64,000 bases of DNA from Patagioenas fasciata (lineage: Eukaryota; Chordata; Aves; Columbiformes; Columbidae). Both the position numbers and the translations under genes were made by a program. A model generated the notes under the pieces. It saw nothing but the letters and a program-made list of their open reading frames with translations. It was not told the origin of the DNA and did no database searches. The DNA is taken from the NCBI RefSeq assembly GCF_037038585.1, contig NC_092520.1:16933001-16997000 (forward strand), in the 5' to 3' direction. How positions within the stretch are numbered: position 1 is the stretch's first letter; each line of letters starts with the position of its first letter. Shown piece by piece: positions 26,006 to 39,100 of this stretch.

Positions 26006-29000
26006 CTAGCTTTCTTGTAGCCCTTGTTTCCATTAAAGATTTTAGTCAAAGTTCCAAAATATGGATTTAATTTAGGATTAAAGAAACAATTAGTAAAGCA
26101 ATAACAATTTACTGTTATAAACGTATAATGAATATGTGCCTTTTACAATAAACTTAGAATAATGTTTTTAATTAGCAAATGGAATCCAATGTTTTCTAGT
26201 GGTCTCATTAAAATGAAATTAGATGCAAGGTTGGGAATTTTAATTCAAAACATTCACCTTTATTGTTGGAACACATTTCTGAATGAGTTCCTAGCTTGTA
26301 AATGTCCATGCTAATGTACTAGTAAAACATGGGGTCCAATCTTGGTCCAACATCCATTCCTTTCCAGAATTAGGGCACTGGAAGAATTTAACTTCAGAAG
26401 TAACAAGAGGATTGTATTCAATTACTTCAATCAAGCAGAGATTATTTCCATGTGAAGCAGTGTAACTTAATTTACATTCCTACATCTTAAAATAATTGAT
26501 GCAGTATTTTCAGCAATTACTGAATACTTACTTGCTACACACCACATCCCTCAATTGAGGTACCTGCACTGCAAGCAGCAGTGGAATGAAATTTTACATT
26601 TGTGGCAATGTAGAATATTCACATCACCCAGGGGCCCTTCTCAAGACAGCGCCTACCTCCCCTCTAGCAACTGTGTAAGCAACTTAGGATTACTTATCTT
26701 CCTCTGTATCACATATCTCTCCAGTGTTTGTTGTGAAACACTATGTCCTTAGAGCAAGAAATTATATAATGTGTGAGAAAAAAAAGACTGGAATACCTCG
26801 CTGCCTTCTGCACTGTAAATTAATGTTTCTAAGGCAACTCAATCAAGAAAAGCAAAAAAAACCCCAACAGTTTGAGAAATAAGCACTTTAAATGATAATG
26901 GCAGGGAGGAATTTTACACAAATTTCCAGCTAAGTGAGGCTAATCCCTGATACCTGTCCAGGTCTTGCTCCAGACAATTTTTGCTCTAGGCCTCTGAAGC
27001 TTGAAGGAAAAGACAATTTTTAAAGAGGTCTAAGGGAAACATTTCTCCCTAAGCCAACAAACTCCACAGCTACCATTGGGGGCTTTGAACACAAGTGTCC
27101 ATAGGCACCAGCCACCAGCTGCGCACACTTACCTACTTCCGTAGCATCACAGACAGTACAGAGGAGGAGTGACTTTTTCCAGCCACGTTAGAACACTTTT
27201 GACTCTCCTTCAACTTGAGATAAGCAGTGGGGCATGCTCAAGCGGATCAGACACAGGCAACAGGCAGCAGCATGTTGGATGTGCCCCTTCCCTCCAAATC
27301 CATCCTCGCTGCCCCCCTTCCAGCCTTGCAGGTCCCTCGGACCCACGGAGGAGAGGGCAGAAGCAGAGGCACCAAGAGGCAGAGGATGTGGAGAGAGGAG
27401 AAGGAAGAGGAAGAAGGTGGAGGAGGCCAGCCTTGGCAAGCAGGAGTTGCTAAATGCAATATTTTGATGCTCAGATGTTTTTCACAGATCTGCTCTTTTG
27501 TCCATTGTCACTTATTATACCCCCAGATCTATATGACTTCCAACCTTGCCCTGTTAAAGATCATCTTTGTAATTTTTTCAGCCTAATTTTCCAGAGTCAC
27601 TTTGAATTCTACTCCCGCCATTCTGAGTGATCGAGCCCCTTCATCTTACACAGGTTGCTTACTTTGCATGCCTTGTTTCACAAGGGAAAACATGGTTTTC
27701 AGGGATAAAAGTCTAATTTATGTCTTATTTAGAAAAATGAACCCTTTTTTGTTTCTCCAAATGGTACTGAAATGTGAAGGTAATTCAAAAACACAAGTGC
27801 ACGAAGATAATGAAGTATGTTTCTGCTAAGCTGTGCAGTACCTCATTTATGCCTCATGCAGAGTGCTGAACTAAGTAGAAACTTGATCTGCATCAAATGA
27901 AGTGAACTTAACTGACTTCCTTGAAGATTCATAAAGGAGAGGCCAGAGAGCAAGGCTGCGAGGCTGTTTGGCTGCCTGTGTAACAGGGAGAAATTCACCC
28001 AGCCATTCTGGTACCTCGCTCAGGAGATGCAGTTGATCAATAAACTCAAGGGAACTCTCCAAATAATGTCTTGCTTCAGTTTTCTCTGGAAAATTATCAG
28101 TTACAGTCTGGTATACAAATAAACAACTGCCATACAGATACTAACTCCAAATATAAGAAAAATAAAAGGCAGCTAAAGATTTACACAAATCTTGCGAACC
28201 ATTTTTCAAGAAAGCCCCGAGAAGTAGCCTTGTCTTGGAGAAGGTTACAAAGGAAGGAAAGAAAAGCAATGTAAAGGTCTTTGATTTCTTACAATAGAAA
28301 ATACCATATGTTTTGGCATGCTTCATTAATGCTCCCCAGTTTGCTGCCTACAAATGCACAATGAGTTCAACCTTCAGGGGTCAGCAGTGCTCAGCATATC
28401 CATGAACCGAGCTCTAAGTGACTGTGGGGACTATCAAATAAGGGCTGACTCTGCTGAATATTAATCCCGCAGTTTTTGGTTGGATGGCTTGGAATCTGAA
28501 AACCAGTTAAGTACATATCATCTGCCATCTTGCAAATGCCACTAATCACCTGTACAGTTCTCTTCTCAGAAATAAAATAGTATTTCATTCAGAGGGTGCA
28601 CTTGGAGAATATTCTTCTGAACAGATTTGCTGGACTGTTAGATAAATACAGTAGCATTTTTTTGAGCTTTCTAGTGCAGAGGGTTCTGTGTTTTGAGTGA
28701 TAACATTCATTTTGGAAAGTCTAATACTATCAGACTAGATGTATGTGGTCTGGAATAAAGCTTGCTAAATGCAGCTGAGTTTTTGTAGCTGCACTGAAAT
28801 ATGAGCAGTGTATGGAGAGGCTGCTTCACTATCTCATTTTTATGCCCAGTGATCTTTCATAGACCATTCTGCCTTAATTTTAGTTTTAGCAGATTACCTT
28901 CAAATTAGAATAAATTAGATCTCAGGATTTACTCATCATGCAATGCTCTACTCCACTAGAAGCCTAACAATTTAAATATAAGATAACACAGCCTTTATAT

Positions 29001-29948
29001 CTCCAGAGTTGTCTTGATGATGTGCTGTTTATGGACTCTTTAGCATACACAGGCATACCAGCATGCAAACCCGAGAGGCTGAAGTGAAATGACTCAAACA
29101 GTGGATTTCTCCTGTTACAGCATTAACATTATTGCTATTCCAGGCTTTCTTATTCTGTTAAATAACAGTGGACTGAATAAAAAGGGAATAAGAAGCATGA
29201 TGGATATGAAAATATAATGATGACAGTATAATGAATGAATGCTTGCCATTTCCAGAGTGTTTCTAAAATCTGCCTCTTTTGAGCTACACTGCACCAAAAG
29301 CATTATAATATTAATGAGGACAATACAAAGGAATACATATTTGTATCAAAATCTACTTAGAATAATGAGCATTCCTGCTCCCTAAAGACAAAAGCAAAAC
29401 AAAAAAACTGAGGTTTTCATAGTACATAATTTACTGGTAAAACCACTGGCTATACAAAGAGGTATTTTTATATGTTGTTAAAAATACAGCCTGAGCCTTA
29501 GCACAATATTTTGTATGTAGAATTTTATTGTATGTAGAATAAACTGCTTTGTACCTAACTCAGAATCACAGCCATAACCCCCAAGATATTTTTATTTGAC
29601 CTCAAATGAACATAAAAGAGGAGTTTTTATGTTCACAGGGCAGCCATTTCTTTGCTATTTCTGCAGCATCTGTCAAGGCACTGGCAGCACAGCCTCAGTG
29701 CAGAAAGTGTTAGTGCTGCTGAAACACATTATTAGTGTAAATCTTGGCCTGGTCTTGACTTTATTTTATATTTAATGACAGGATCTCAAAAATACTTTGA
29801 TCTATATTAATGTAGTTGTTGGAATTAAAATACTTTCAGTCAATCAGTGTTTTGATCCAACGCAGTTAGCTACACCATCCAGTTTTCATGTACTGATGCT
29901 CTTTTACGCTACAGCCTGTCTCACCCATGACACAGTGAGGTGACTTAC

Positions 29949-30129
29949 CACAAGGGAGTAACAAATCTTGAATCCAGGTTTAGCAACAAAGTAGTCATCG
30001 GATTTGAAGGTTATCTTTATGTGATTTGTTCTTGATGTTATTCTTGGAGGGACTTCCTTGTGTCCACACCACCGTCCTCGTATAACCGTGCTGGTCTCTG
30101 ATACATCTTCCACTTCCACAAAGTCATAC
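29949..30129 (-). CDS. PDGFD: PDGFD exon 3: second half of CUB domain
   Basis: The exon encodes YDFVEVEDVSETSTVIRG, RWCGHKEVPPRI, IKITFKSDDYFVAKPGFKI and CYSLV, matching human residues 111-170 without gaps. It is 181 nt: one base completes the Arg codon begun in exon 2, followed by 60 codons, ending in phase 0. The acceptor is TTCACAG at 30130-30136; the donor is GTAAGT at 29943-29948. The Cys of the RWCG motif (human Cys131) is present, so the single disulfide known for human PDGF-D CUB (109-131) can form. An additional Cys (codon TGT) replaces human Tyr166 in the last CUB strand. Together with the extra Cys in exon 2 this gives the domain four cysteines rather than two. Past the donor the open frame runs on into intron, which is not coding. 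Confidence 0.97.
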
Positions 30130-33100
30130 CTGTGAACCGGTTTGAAGGATTAGTGTTTGCTAACACTGGTTACAGAAGACAGTTGCAAACAGACAGGAGC
30201 ACAGCTGGAGACAAATATACAACTGTCTCCCATTCTCCACTGCAAAACATCAGAGTAAATATTACAAATGGTGGACATGCCTCTGTAGTATAAACTACAC
30301 TAAGCTGCAAGCTACTGCCTGACTGTTCAAATGTCTGATTTTTGGGCTCCCAGAACATGACAGGTAATATTTTCTACCTTGTTAAAATAGCAATGAGAGG
30401 CACTTGCATGTGCTTACTACATAGTAAACATACACAATGCATTTCATGTTGTGGATAAATAATTTATAGACGTGATAAAATATTGTTTAAGGCAAGCTGG
30501 CCAAATTGAGCAGCTGCAAGCACTTGTGCACTTTCTGGTAGTCCCCTAGCTCGCTGCAGAAGCAGCCACCAGCTCCTGCTGGCTGCTCCTGTGCAAGGTC
30601 ACACCTTGACCAGGCACCCATGTCACAGCCCAAAGACGACTCTGCCAGGAGCAGCAGACATGAAACCCCAGGGACGAGAGGACACAGTGACAGCACCCAC
30701 TGTCACAGCCTGCGTATTTGCTGGTCATTTCTTGAGCTGGAGAATAAGGAAAGCAGAGAAAAAAGTCCAAATCTCACTGTGTCTATGAGAAAAACAGTCC
30801 CTCAATATCTGTGGAGGCAGAATTAGGCCCCACAAACTGTGGCTGGGGAGGGAGAGGTGATGACAAGAGGGGTAGGATGAGCACAGGCAATGTGAGATGG
30901 CGAGAGCTGCCATCTCACAGTACAGCTAAACCTTAAAACTTTGGAGGTCTTTACCAGGAAAGATTTTCATTATCAAAACATGTGTTCCCTCCAAAGAGGG
31001 ATTTTAAAACTGTTAACTGACTCTTACTAGAAATGTGCTGTTCCCCACCCTGGGGTCTGTGGGCCAGGTACCCGCCTCCCTGCCCAGTTGTGGGAGCTGA
31101 ATAACTGTAAACAACAGACCTGCTTTTCTTTTTCTGCTGAGAGCTTGTGTGAAAAGAACACAAGTACTACGTGGCTTGAGAATATTAGCACTGCTGCTTT
31201 ATATTCACCAGCCTCAAATTGCACAGAAGAGAAAATCACAGATGTGCCATAACCAAATCAGTTAAATCTGCCCAAACTCTGCTGAAATATACATACATTT
31301 TTTGTAGTGTTACAAAGTTTAGCTCCAGGCAGAGGTAAAACTGTGTCAGGCTCTCTCCACTGTCCTCTGCTCCACTCTGTCATGGTGATGGATGTGGTAC
31401 CTGGGCAGAGTTCCCAACTGTCCACATGAACATCCACCCCTGCTTCCCGGACAGCACGACAGCCAGTGAACGCTTACTGTAACAGGAGGGGTTGCAGAGT
31501 GTTCAGCATAGGATGACCTTGCATGCTTTGGTGAAAACTGCCCTAACTGGCCTCCACTTTCTGAGGCCAGGAGCTAGACTAACTGCTGGCAAAAATGGGG
31601 CAAAACCATGGGCTTTCAGGGGCTATTTTTGCTTTCAACAGCAGAAGCTTTGCTGCAATGATCATGGAAGTAGGTGCAATCTTGGTTGTTTCTGTGCATC
31701 CAAAGTGCCTCAGAGGCTGGGTAATTTAACTGCTTTTCAGAATCATCTCTTATCAAGTGCCTTTGGAAATGCTAACTGCACTTCTAGAAAATTCTGTAAA
31801 ACCTTGAATATTTCCCCTCCTTCTGAAACAGCACTGCTAAAGTATACCTTTCCATTCCTCAACCTGAATGAATTTCAATCAGTTCAGTCTTAATAGTATG
31901 TAAATTACAATAATTAGCATTAATGAAAATTTGATAGAAAATTATACAAAGTTTCTGGAAAAAAAAAAAACATAAGGTCAAAAGCAAGTACAAAAGGAGA
32001 GTAAGGTGCAGAGGGGCTGAATTACTTGTTCGATATGCACAGCATTCAAGCATATGCTCAGCTCCCAGCATTCATTTAAATTAAAACACGCCTAGCTGTG
32101 TAAAGAAGCACTGCAGGGATTGTCAGGGACTGAAGTCGCAGAAAGGAATCTTGTTTTGAAAAACATATCAAGCTTTAGCAAAAAATCTAACTATGCACAC
32201 AGTACTTAACAGGCTTAAAGCCATCACAAGCTGTCTGCCTGAGAAATTCCTCACTCTGAAAGCAATAGTACACAAATAAAGGTCTTCCAGGAACACCAGG
32301 GAAAGCTTTATTTCAGAAAAGAATGTGATATTTCTCCAGCTTCTAGAGACACTATGGATGATGGAAGGTCTTTGCTTCTCTCTGCATCCTAAATTAGCTG
32401 CTCTGGAAGAAGCAGGCAGATTGCTTTCCAAGACAGTCCCCAAACCCACAATGCCAGTCACCTCCTGACTTCCCCTCACCGTGCCACCACCTTTAATGGC
32501 TCTTGACAGAGAATATTTCATCTTTTTTTTCCGTAGTAAATTAGCCCTCTGTTTCAAAGTTGCAATGCTTTAAGGTCAGCCACAGTTTATTCACTATGTA
32601 AATATTAACAGGCCTCTTCTGTATGCATTAGGCTCTCAATCTGGGAAAGCTTTTGCGGCGCTGGGAGGCAACTGTCATTACTGACTGCTGCTGATCTCAG
32701 ACCAACATCACCAGAGCAGAGCAGCAGCTGCCAAGACCATCAAGGAACAGGGAAGGAGAGACAGTTTCAGGCTGCATTCTTTTATTACTAAATGGAAACC
32801 AAACCTGCAGAAATGGTTCACTCTATTGGTAACACAGAAAATTAACAAAGCAAAACAAGAAAAAGAAATCCACTCTGTAAAACCCTGCAGAGCTGCCAAA
32901 CCCTATAAATGTGAATTAATTGACAAAGGAGATAAGATAAGCAGAGGCTGGGTGTGCAGAAATCCTAACAATCCAGTTCTCTGTATAGATAACGTGTAAG
33001 TAACAACATGATCAGGCAGAGAGCTGGAAGCTGAGACTTGAGCATTTTATATTAGTAGCATCACAGCAATCTGCTTTTTGAAGTGTGTGGTAATCCTGAG

Positions 33101-33885
33101 CCTGCTCTCTCCCACAGAACAGATAGCTGAATAAAAGAAATATAAACAAAAACCTCCATGGATTTATACTGTTATAGTGAATGTTGGCAAGATTCACCTT
33201 TGTGTTCTGCTAATGCAAAGCAGTTTATCCACCTAGGTTAATCAGCCAGATCAAGTGAGCTTATGGTCGCTTTTGCTTATAAGGGGAAACCAAAGCAACC
33301 GGGATATAGCAAAGTATACTTTATTAGATCTATTAGTATGCAGAGTACAGTGATGTTTGTGGACTTATATTTAAAGACTTTCAAACAAACTTTACCAGTG
33401 AAGAATAATATTGAAGACAAACAAATAATGTGAAGAACATAATTATATTTTTCAATGCATTTTTATCTCTCCATCACATCCCAATAAAAATACATACCTA
33501 CTTACTCACACCTCCCAGAGACTTCCATCTACTGAAAAGAGATGGGTTTTGCCTGGCTGAAAAATGACAGAGGTGACAGAGGAGAAAATCCTATTAAAGT
33601 AGTACCTGAGTTGTTAGGTACCTGGATTTCAGCGAACAAGTTCCTCATGCTTAAAATATTATAGAAGGACTAAAACCTGCCAAAACCAGGACATCTCAGT
33701 TTATTTATAAACTCAAGGACCGATTCAGGTTGTAATGGGCCCTTGGAGGTCTGTGCTCCAAGCAGGGCCATTCTAGACCTGGATAGATATATCCAGGTTT
33801 TTGTTGCAGTCTAAAGTCAGTAGCCACATCCTCAATACTGAAGTGGTACTAAAGAGCCCTTTGCAAACTTCCGCGTGCCACTCAC
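30130..33885 (-). other. PDGFD: PDGFD intron 2 (3.8 kb)
   Basis: Complete intron splitting the CUB domain, with GTGAGT at 33885 and AG at 30130. I see no interspersed repeat. A locally GC-richer part at 30.5-31.5 kb opens overlapping frames on both strands, none recognisable as protein. An open frame of 133 codons at 31492-31893 on the plus strand is also unrecognised and probably chance. Confidence 0.8.
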
Positions 33886-34090
33886 CTGCAGATATCATTC
33901 TCGGGCTCCTCCAGTCCAAATTGATTATCAAAAGTCAGTTGGATCCTGGTGCTCTCTGGGGAGTGGAGCCGCCACGTCAGCAGGAGGTTCCTGGGGTAAC
34001 TGCTGGGGAAGCGCGGACTGTGGATGCAGCCGTTCCCTGCCACGCTGATGGTCTCTTCTTTCCGGTACAAGTCTGTGAGGTGATTGCTCT
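33886..34090 (-). CDS. PDGFD: PDGFD exon 2: N-terminal segment end and first half of CUB domain
   Basis: PDGF-D is a secreted growth factor that signals mainly through PDGF receptor beta; its CUB domain keeps it latent until proteolysis. Read on the minus strand, the exon encodes SNHLTDLYRKEETISV, then CUB motifs SPRFPSSYPRNLLLTW, IQLTFDNQFGLEEPENDIC, closely matching human residues 43-109. It opens with two bases finishing a Glu codon and ends with two bases of an Arg codon that exon 3 completes (AG|G). The acceptor is ...ACTAACAG at 34091-34092; the donor is GTGAGT at 33880-33885. A second acceptor 18 nt inside the exon would give a shorter form starting at 34072. An unusual point is Cys at the position of human Tyr63 (codon TGC). 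The disulfide Cys of the DIC motif (human Cys109) is kept. The identification is secure; the boundaries follow from phase and splice consensus. Confidence 0.97.
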
Positions 34091-34092
34091 CT
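34072..34092 (-). promoter_or_regulatory. PDGFD: Tandem in-frame splice acceptors of PDGFD exon 2
   Basis: Two AG acceptors face the same polypyrimidine context on the minus strand. The distal one (AG at 34091-34092) starts the exon at 34090; the proximal one (AG at 34073-34074) starts it at 34072. The 18 nt between them keep the frame and remove Glu-Ser-Asn-His-Leu-Thr, leaving an Asp codon at the join (G|AC). As I recall the human annotation, isoform 2 lacks exactly residues 42-47, the same six. Use of the proximal site in this species is inferred, not shown. Confidence 0.75.
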
Positions 34093-36158
34093 GTTAGTAG
34101 TCACAACTTGTAGAAATTAGTATGTTGTTCCAGTTACAGGAAGGCAAAAAACACAACAGTTTATAACAAAGCACAAATTACTTGCAGTTAAAATCTACAA
34201 AAAAGTTGAGCCTAGGAGCAGCTATAATTAAATAAGAAGTGCAGTGTATTTTCTCTTAATTCAACCCCCTACAAACAATAATACAACAGTGCTCAGCTGT
34301 ATAGACTGTTATTTTATTATAAATATATAATTACTTTTACATTGAAGTCAATTATATAATTTTCTTCTCACCCATTTGGTTTTAAAATAGAATTTTAACT
34401 TTATTAAAGGTTGCAAGTATGAGAACAATCAAGTGAGACAGAGTGGAGTAAAAAGGTAAACATCCCAGCTCCCCAAATTTGGTCCTCTGGGAAGAGATGC
34501 CATCTGAAGAAAAGCAGCAATAACATGGCTGCAGGGAAGTACGTGTGAGTTTGAGCTCCTTTCTTGTGCTTAAGTGTTTCCTCCTAGAAGCACGTGTTAG
34601 GTCACATTTTGATTTTATTTATACTATATGAATCATTTGCTGTTAATAGATCATTAACACAAATAGCTACTCCACACTTACACTGATGAAACAAGTCAGA
34701 AACTGTTCCACCGACCATCTTACTGAGTAACTTGAAGACAAATAGTCAAGTCTTTCATTAATTAAAATTCCACAACTTCTGCCTGAGCAAATACTCAGTT
34801 GTTACTAAAGTTTACATACACTAAGATAAAGCCTCAGTTTCTGTATATCCCTGACTCCAAGGATAACAGGAACTGCGGCGAGATCAAACTCTCTCAAAGT
34901 CAAAATGTCTTCTCAGTTGCACCACGCACTTGCGTTGTCCAGCAGTTACCAACAGTGGAATTTGGCTCCCAGAATCAAACAACTATATTTTTGCGCATTG
35001 ACAACTTCAGTGTGGTGAAATTTTGAGGATCAAAAGGTTTTAAGGCAACAAGCAGATCATGGCAGGATTCAGTCCTGAATGAGGACACTCAAATCAGAGC
35101 CTCCACCTGTGAGATAGCTATCCATGTTCCGCAAGTGGTGCATGGGGATCCAGGGCTCAGTTCAGTTACTCACAGAGAGATTTCTAACACCATTTAGGAC
35201 ATAGGATGGTTTCCTGCCTGGTCTCCACAAGAACAGGGAGGTACAGCAGCACATCCAGCAGCCCGTGGAAGCTGTGCCATCTCGCAGAGCCACCTGCATG
35301 TGGGCAAGCTGAGCCCCTTCCCAACTTGGCAAATGGGAGCTACACCTGGACAGGCCTTGACTCAGTCACCCAACTGCATTAATCAAATTTCTACTTACTA
35401 ACAGGAGCTAGGACATTAGCTTTCATGTAAACAGCTAGACTCTTGTGTCTTGATCTTAAATTGGACACCACCCCTAGTACTCTATTGAAGGTCACGTCAA
35501 TCTCCAGTTCCAGTACAAGCAGCAATCACAGTTGCCTCCCTTAAAATAAAATCTAATGTTTTACTGAAGCTTTTTAAGCTCTTCAACTAAAATAAATATA
35601 TTTGTTTCATAAATGCTCATGGAAAACAGGAACTTAGAGAAAAGGCACAAACTTCATGGTAAGTACATTTATTTTTCAGGCTTATTTCATTGGTTCCTAG
35701 CAGTAAATACCTCCCTGTAGATAGCTGTAAGCAAAGTGTGGCTGTGTGTCAACAGTTCATTGTACCCTTCTGACAGGGTAATAATTCTAGCTTCCAAACA
35801 ACCTGAAACTTAGAAGATAAAAGTCTGGGTTTCCTGTAAAAACTATCTCCAAAGATCTATTTGTGACATCTTTCTAAGATGCTTTCATTTTAAAATGAAA
35901 TGTTCTCACCTTGAGACACCCTTTCCAAGCAAATACAGCCCTGACTCCATAGCTCACAAAGTACAGAGCTAGCCAGTTTCATTTTGTTTTGTTCTGTTTT
36001 GATCAAACAATTTTGCATGGAAAAGTGGTAATTCAGTGAAAATAAAGACCACCCACTCATCCCCTCATCAGTTTTGCTGTAGTTTTCATTAAGAACATCT
36101 ACACTTGAGTCTGTTTTCTACTTTTTTCCTGGAAAAGGAAAAAAAAAGATTATGACTC

Positions 36159-36175
36159 TTTTTTTTTTTTTTTTT
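36159..36175. repeat. Poly-T run (17 T)
   Basis: Homopolymer of T preceded by an A-rich stretch (GGAAAAAAAAAGATTATGAC). The neighbouring A and T runs could pair, but no larger structure is evident. Confidence 0.85.
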
Positions 36176-39100
36176 AAATTTTCTTAAACTGGAATGAAAC
36201 AAAATGTCCAGCCAAGACTACTGAGTTCCTACTGAAATACTGAGGACCTTTGGACTCTGGACAGAATGTTTCATAAGAAGATGTTCAAAATGTCCAGGAA
36301 AAGGATAAAAAATAAAACCGTTTTGATGATAGCAAATTCTGCACTTTTGAATGAAACAACCATTCCTGAAGTCAGAACAAAAGTTACTGCAGTGGTTCAA
36401 TGCAGTTCATGCTTCTGAGGGAAAGGTTCCCTTTTCCCAGCCAGCCCCAGTAGAAGCTTTACTCCGGAGTTGTCGGATGCTGAGATTGGAGTGCTAGGGA
36501 CAGCATATTTTAAATGTGCATATACATGAACAAAAACGCACTGCACTTTACTCGATACACCAGCTGAGAAAGTATGTTACCAGCATTCTTGCACCCCAAG
36601 AAGATAGGTTCTGTCATGGCTTTTCATCTAACTTAAACTCTGCATCACACAAATAGGGGTCCTCTGACTGCTCCTCAGCCACAGATGACCAAGATCAGTG
36701 CTGAAATGTAATGCAGAAAGGAAATGTAGCACTGCTGGCACAGCACTATCATAGTTGAACATGTAAATGCAAAAATAAAGCGGAACATGTTAAAAAGCTT
36801 AAAAATCAAAGCACAGTGACTTGTTATTTCTGTCATGGTAAACACAGTAATTATAGTCATTATAGAGGAAAGGCTGGAGAGAAGCATGGGCTTATAATTC
36901 TTGGTATAGTAAGCAGGGGATATAAATATATTACAGTATGAAGATATGCCTTTTCCACAAAGGAAGAAAATACGTTTGATGAGAATGGCCATGAATACTG
37001 TTTCTATAACTCACGTGGGATGAAATGTAAAGCCACCCAGAGCTTTCAGCTGACACTGGAGTAGACTCTTTTCAAGAGTTCTGAAACTGCTTGATCCCCT
37101 CTTACCTCTCTCCCCATGTGCCAAATTACAGTGTGAAGTGGTCCAGCCAGGACTGGAGCCAAAAGCACTAGAGTTTTCTACGAGAATTTTTATTGAGGTT
37201 TTGCAGAGTTAGCTGGTTTAGATAGATGTGGGAACACAGTCAACCCGAATTCATTCTCTGGAGCTTGGTCCCTCATGAATCATCAAGGATCTGGGAAACA
37301 GCTTGAGATGTGAGCAACCCCTGTAACTCTTGTAGCAACTACAATGTGAGACTAAAATGAAGTTTCCAAGCAGACAATCATTGTCCTCATCAGATACACT
37401 GGAGAAATTTGTGGAAACTGGGCATGGGCCGTGGGGAAAGTCAGGAAAAAAAGCACTTGTGAAAAGATGCAGGCAAAGGAAAACACAGTGTCTCCTTCAA
37501 GGCAGTGAACTGTCCCATGTTGCAATGCAATACAGTGCAGTATTTTAGTGTCCTGAATGCTAACTGTATTCCATAATTCTTTATGGAAGTAAATAAAATA
37601 AGACAGTAGGTAATACACTGCCTGTCACATTTACTACAAAGCATATAAAATCATTTCAGAATGAATAAAAGTAGGTGTTAAGTCATAAGGCAGAAAGGCC
37701 ATTTAAGCAATACACAGAAGGAGGATATTCTAGAGGGCAGGAGCTAAAGACATCCTGCACAGAGGGAGGGAAATGATCTCCTAAGGAACGTGAGTGGGAA
37801 GAACACAGGGGGACATCCTTCCCAGCAAGGCAATTCCCTCCAGAGAGCCTGAACTGACTGGCAAGCAGCTTGCTCTATATTTTATTCATCTGAACTAATC
37901 TCTTTTCTTTTCCTCTTAATTTTATCCCCACCACTAATTTTAAACATAGTGGTATACATGACAGTCCAGCTGTCCAAGTCAGAAGAGCTCCCACTTAAGT
38001 GCTCAAAGCAGCTGCATTTTCAGAAGTGCTTATCTTCTTCCCCCTGAATGGAGGGCAACTGGGTGTCAAACTGAGAACTGGGAAGTTCAGCTCAATATTC
38101 AGAAAATTGTGCTTGTCTCAAGACTTTCCCCAATGTGGGTGCCCAGCACATCCAATGTTTCTCCTTCCCATCTAGGGTATGTTCTCCTAATGCCATGCTG
38201 CACGAACAGCAAGATTCAGAAATGCAAATTTCATTCTGCATTTGCTCTGGATGCCTGCATTTCCTTGCAGTCTTTAGCAATGTATTGACACATTCCTCTT
38301 AAAGCTACTCTCAGTCATTACATGCCTACTACAGAAAGAAGTTCACTTTTATTATCATCATTCAGGAAAAAATGAATTCCTCCACTATTTTTTTTTGTTT
38401 TTAAAGGCAATTACTGCTTGCTAATAGCCAATCTGACATCTGTTCTTGGATATCTATTGAGAAAGGAGAGTCCGTAAGTTTCAGTTCCTTCAGAAAGAAT
38501 AATTCAGTGTCTAAGGACCTAACCAATAATATGGAATATTTAGCTCCACTCTTCTGAGGTTTCTGGAATTTTAGCCGCACTTCCTAAGATGTTGTCCTGT
38601 GTATAAACTTGCTTCTGTCTTTCTTCCCCTTGCAGAAGTGGTTGGCCAACCTCAACAACTTTGATACAGTGGTAGAAGCTAAAAAGATACCATATTCTGA
38701 CATGTTTTATAACAAGAAAAATGACCTCTTAGATCCCATGGAGCATAACCTGATGAGCTCATCCTCTGCTACAGCTGAGGAGAGAGTTGCTGGAAACCAT
38801 GTGAAGTTAATTTTACCACTCATGAAACTATTTGTTATTTCAGGAAAGAACCTTGGGAGCTTGCACATGGGAGTTTTTCAGATATAACCCTCCTCCCCCA
38901 TGGCTGCTTTCTTTGAAACAAAAAAAAGTGGTCAATGGCTTCCCACCAGGTTTTAAACAAATTAGATAATCTTTGGGGAGAATAATAGCTCTTTAGTTCC
39001 TCCAGTTGAAAATTAGCCTGATCTAAATAGCTGAATACACAGAGTGAGAAGCAAAGCACAGTAAAACATTTTTTAATCCAGGCCACAAATCAGTTCATCT

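Larger units (their letters stand above)
7177..29948 (-). other. PDGFD: PDGFD intron 3 (22.8 kb)
   Basis: Complete intron between exons 3 and 4, with GTAAGT at 29948 and AG at 7177. It is poor in repeats: I can support one short CR1 end (10352-10432), one CR1 relic (about 12752-12836) and several simple tracts. Homopolymers include T15 at 8819-8833, A16 at 9064-9079, T24 at 14358-14381 and T14 at 16644-16657. The stretches 7.2-10.3, 13-24 and 26-29.9 kb otherwise show nothing I can name. A purine/GC-rich patch at about 27.2-27.45 kb opens several overlapping frames, without recognisable protein. Confidence 0.8.

Noticed and set aside
27169..27586. Cluster of five overlapping open frames on both strands
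   Set aside because: A purine and GC-rich stretch suppresses stop codons in several frames at once; no frame gives a recognisable protein or splice structure.
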